Shown here in pieces: positions 6,109-6,241 of a stretch of DNA of 6,241 nucleotides. Positions within the stretch are counted from its first letter, which is position 1; every line of letters starts with the position of its first letter. Position numbers and translations under genes: made by a program. The notes below the pieces were generated by a model. The model saw only the letters and a list, made by a program, of their open reading frames with translations, was not told where the DNA came from and made no database searches. Source of the DNA: Rugosibacter sp. (GTDB lineage: Bacteria; Pseudomonadota; Gammaproteobacteria; Burkholderiales; Rhodocyclaceae); the NCBI GenBank assembly GCA_023257495.1, contig JALRCC010000281.1:1-6241 (forward strand), written 5' to 3'.

Positions 6109-6241
6109 AGCTGGCGGCCTTCGCCGCGGCGACCGGCTATTACGAGGGCCTGCCCGCCGAGGTGCGGCGCGAGCAGTTCGACCGGCTGATCGCGCTCTCG
6201 GCCCAGCTCTACCCCTCGCTCAGGATCTATCTCTTCGACGC
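6102..6241 (+). CDS. Fragment of an unidentified protein from a high-GC genome (both ends missing)
   Basis: From 6102 a frame different from comM stays open to the window end (46 codons). Of these, 44 end in G or C, against about 23 of 40 in the comM codons from 5941 to 6060. The 133 bases from 6109 are about 70% G+C. The peptide begins [18 protein letters not shown] and continues with [16 protein letters not shown], a plausible helical soluble protein segment. Codon style recalls alphaproteobacteria such as Rhodobacterales, but I do not recognise the family with confidence and assign no function. No start codon can be chosen because the frame merges upstream with the comM-derived sequence. 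Confidence 0.45.
   Translation, partial: MHELAAFAAATGYYEGLPAEVRREQFDRLIALSAQLYPSLRIYLFD

Noticed and set aside
6109..6189. Reading the comM frame through to TGA at 6187-6189 as a natural short ComM variant.
   Set aside because: The 26 added residues are Arg/Pro/Ser-rich out-of-frame reading of a strongly biased coding frame, so this tail is a by-product of the junction.

Overview
The window looks like chromosomal DNA of a betaproteobacterium, perhaps a member of Nitrosomonadales. This placement is inferred from protein style and gene order: a TorF-family porin, glnK and amtB on one side of an intergenic region, ubiK and comM on the other, and an AmtB with a long Ala/Pro-rich leader. No rRNA, tRNA, CRISPR array, insertion sequence or phage gene was seen. 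The last ~130 bases differ sharply in composition and appear to come from another genome.

Layout. (1) 41-469, minus: mscL, the large-conductance mechanosensitive channel. (2) 470-604: divergent intergenic region with a perfect 14-bp palindrome. (3) 605-1585, plus: NAD(P)-dependent D-2-hydroxyacid dehydrogenase of the GhrB-like type. (4) 1586-1677: convergent region with two hairpins; the one followed by a T-run is oriented to terminate the minus-strand amtB transcript. (5) 4408-1678, minus: a three-gene nitrogen operon of TorF-family outer-membrane porin, glnK (PII signal protein) and amtB (ammonium channel). (6) 4409-4751: regulatory region with a near-consensus sigma-54 promoter (4456-4471), an IHF-like site, paired palindromes, repeated TGCACC half-sites and a near-perfect NtrC dyad (4601-4617). 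(7) 4752-5000 and 5008-6108, plus: ubiK (ubiquinone biosynthesis accessory factor) and the 5' three-quarters of comM/yifB (AAA+ helicase-like ATPase). (8) about 6091-6241: comM homology stops after its CRCT motif and the DNA switches to ~70% G+C with a strongly GC3-biased reading frame in a different phase, most simply an assembly chimera.

How the genes work together. The porin, GlnK and AmtB probably form a nitrogen-limitation module. NtrC-P with sigma-54 RNA polymerase would switch on all three. The porin would sit in the outer membrane, AmtB would conduct ammonium across the inner membrane, and uridylylation-controlled GlnK would block AmtB when nitrogen is plentiful. MscL, the hydroxyacid dehydrogenase, UbiK and ComM are ordinary core functions with no visible link to that module. 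I found no convincing undescribed system. The points most worth checking are the porin in a sigma-54/NtrC operon, the dense arrangement of its promoter, and the chimeric right end.
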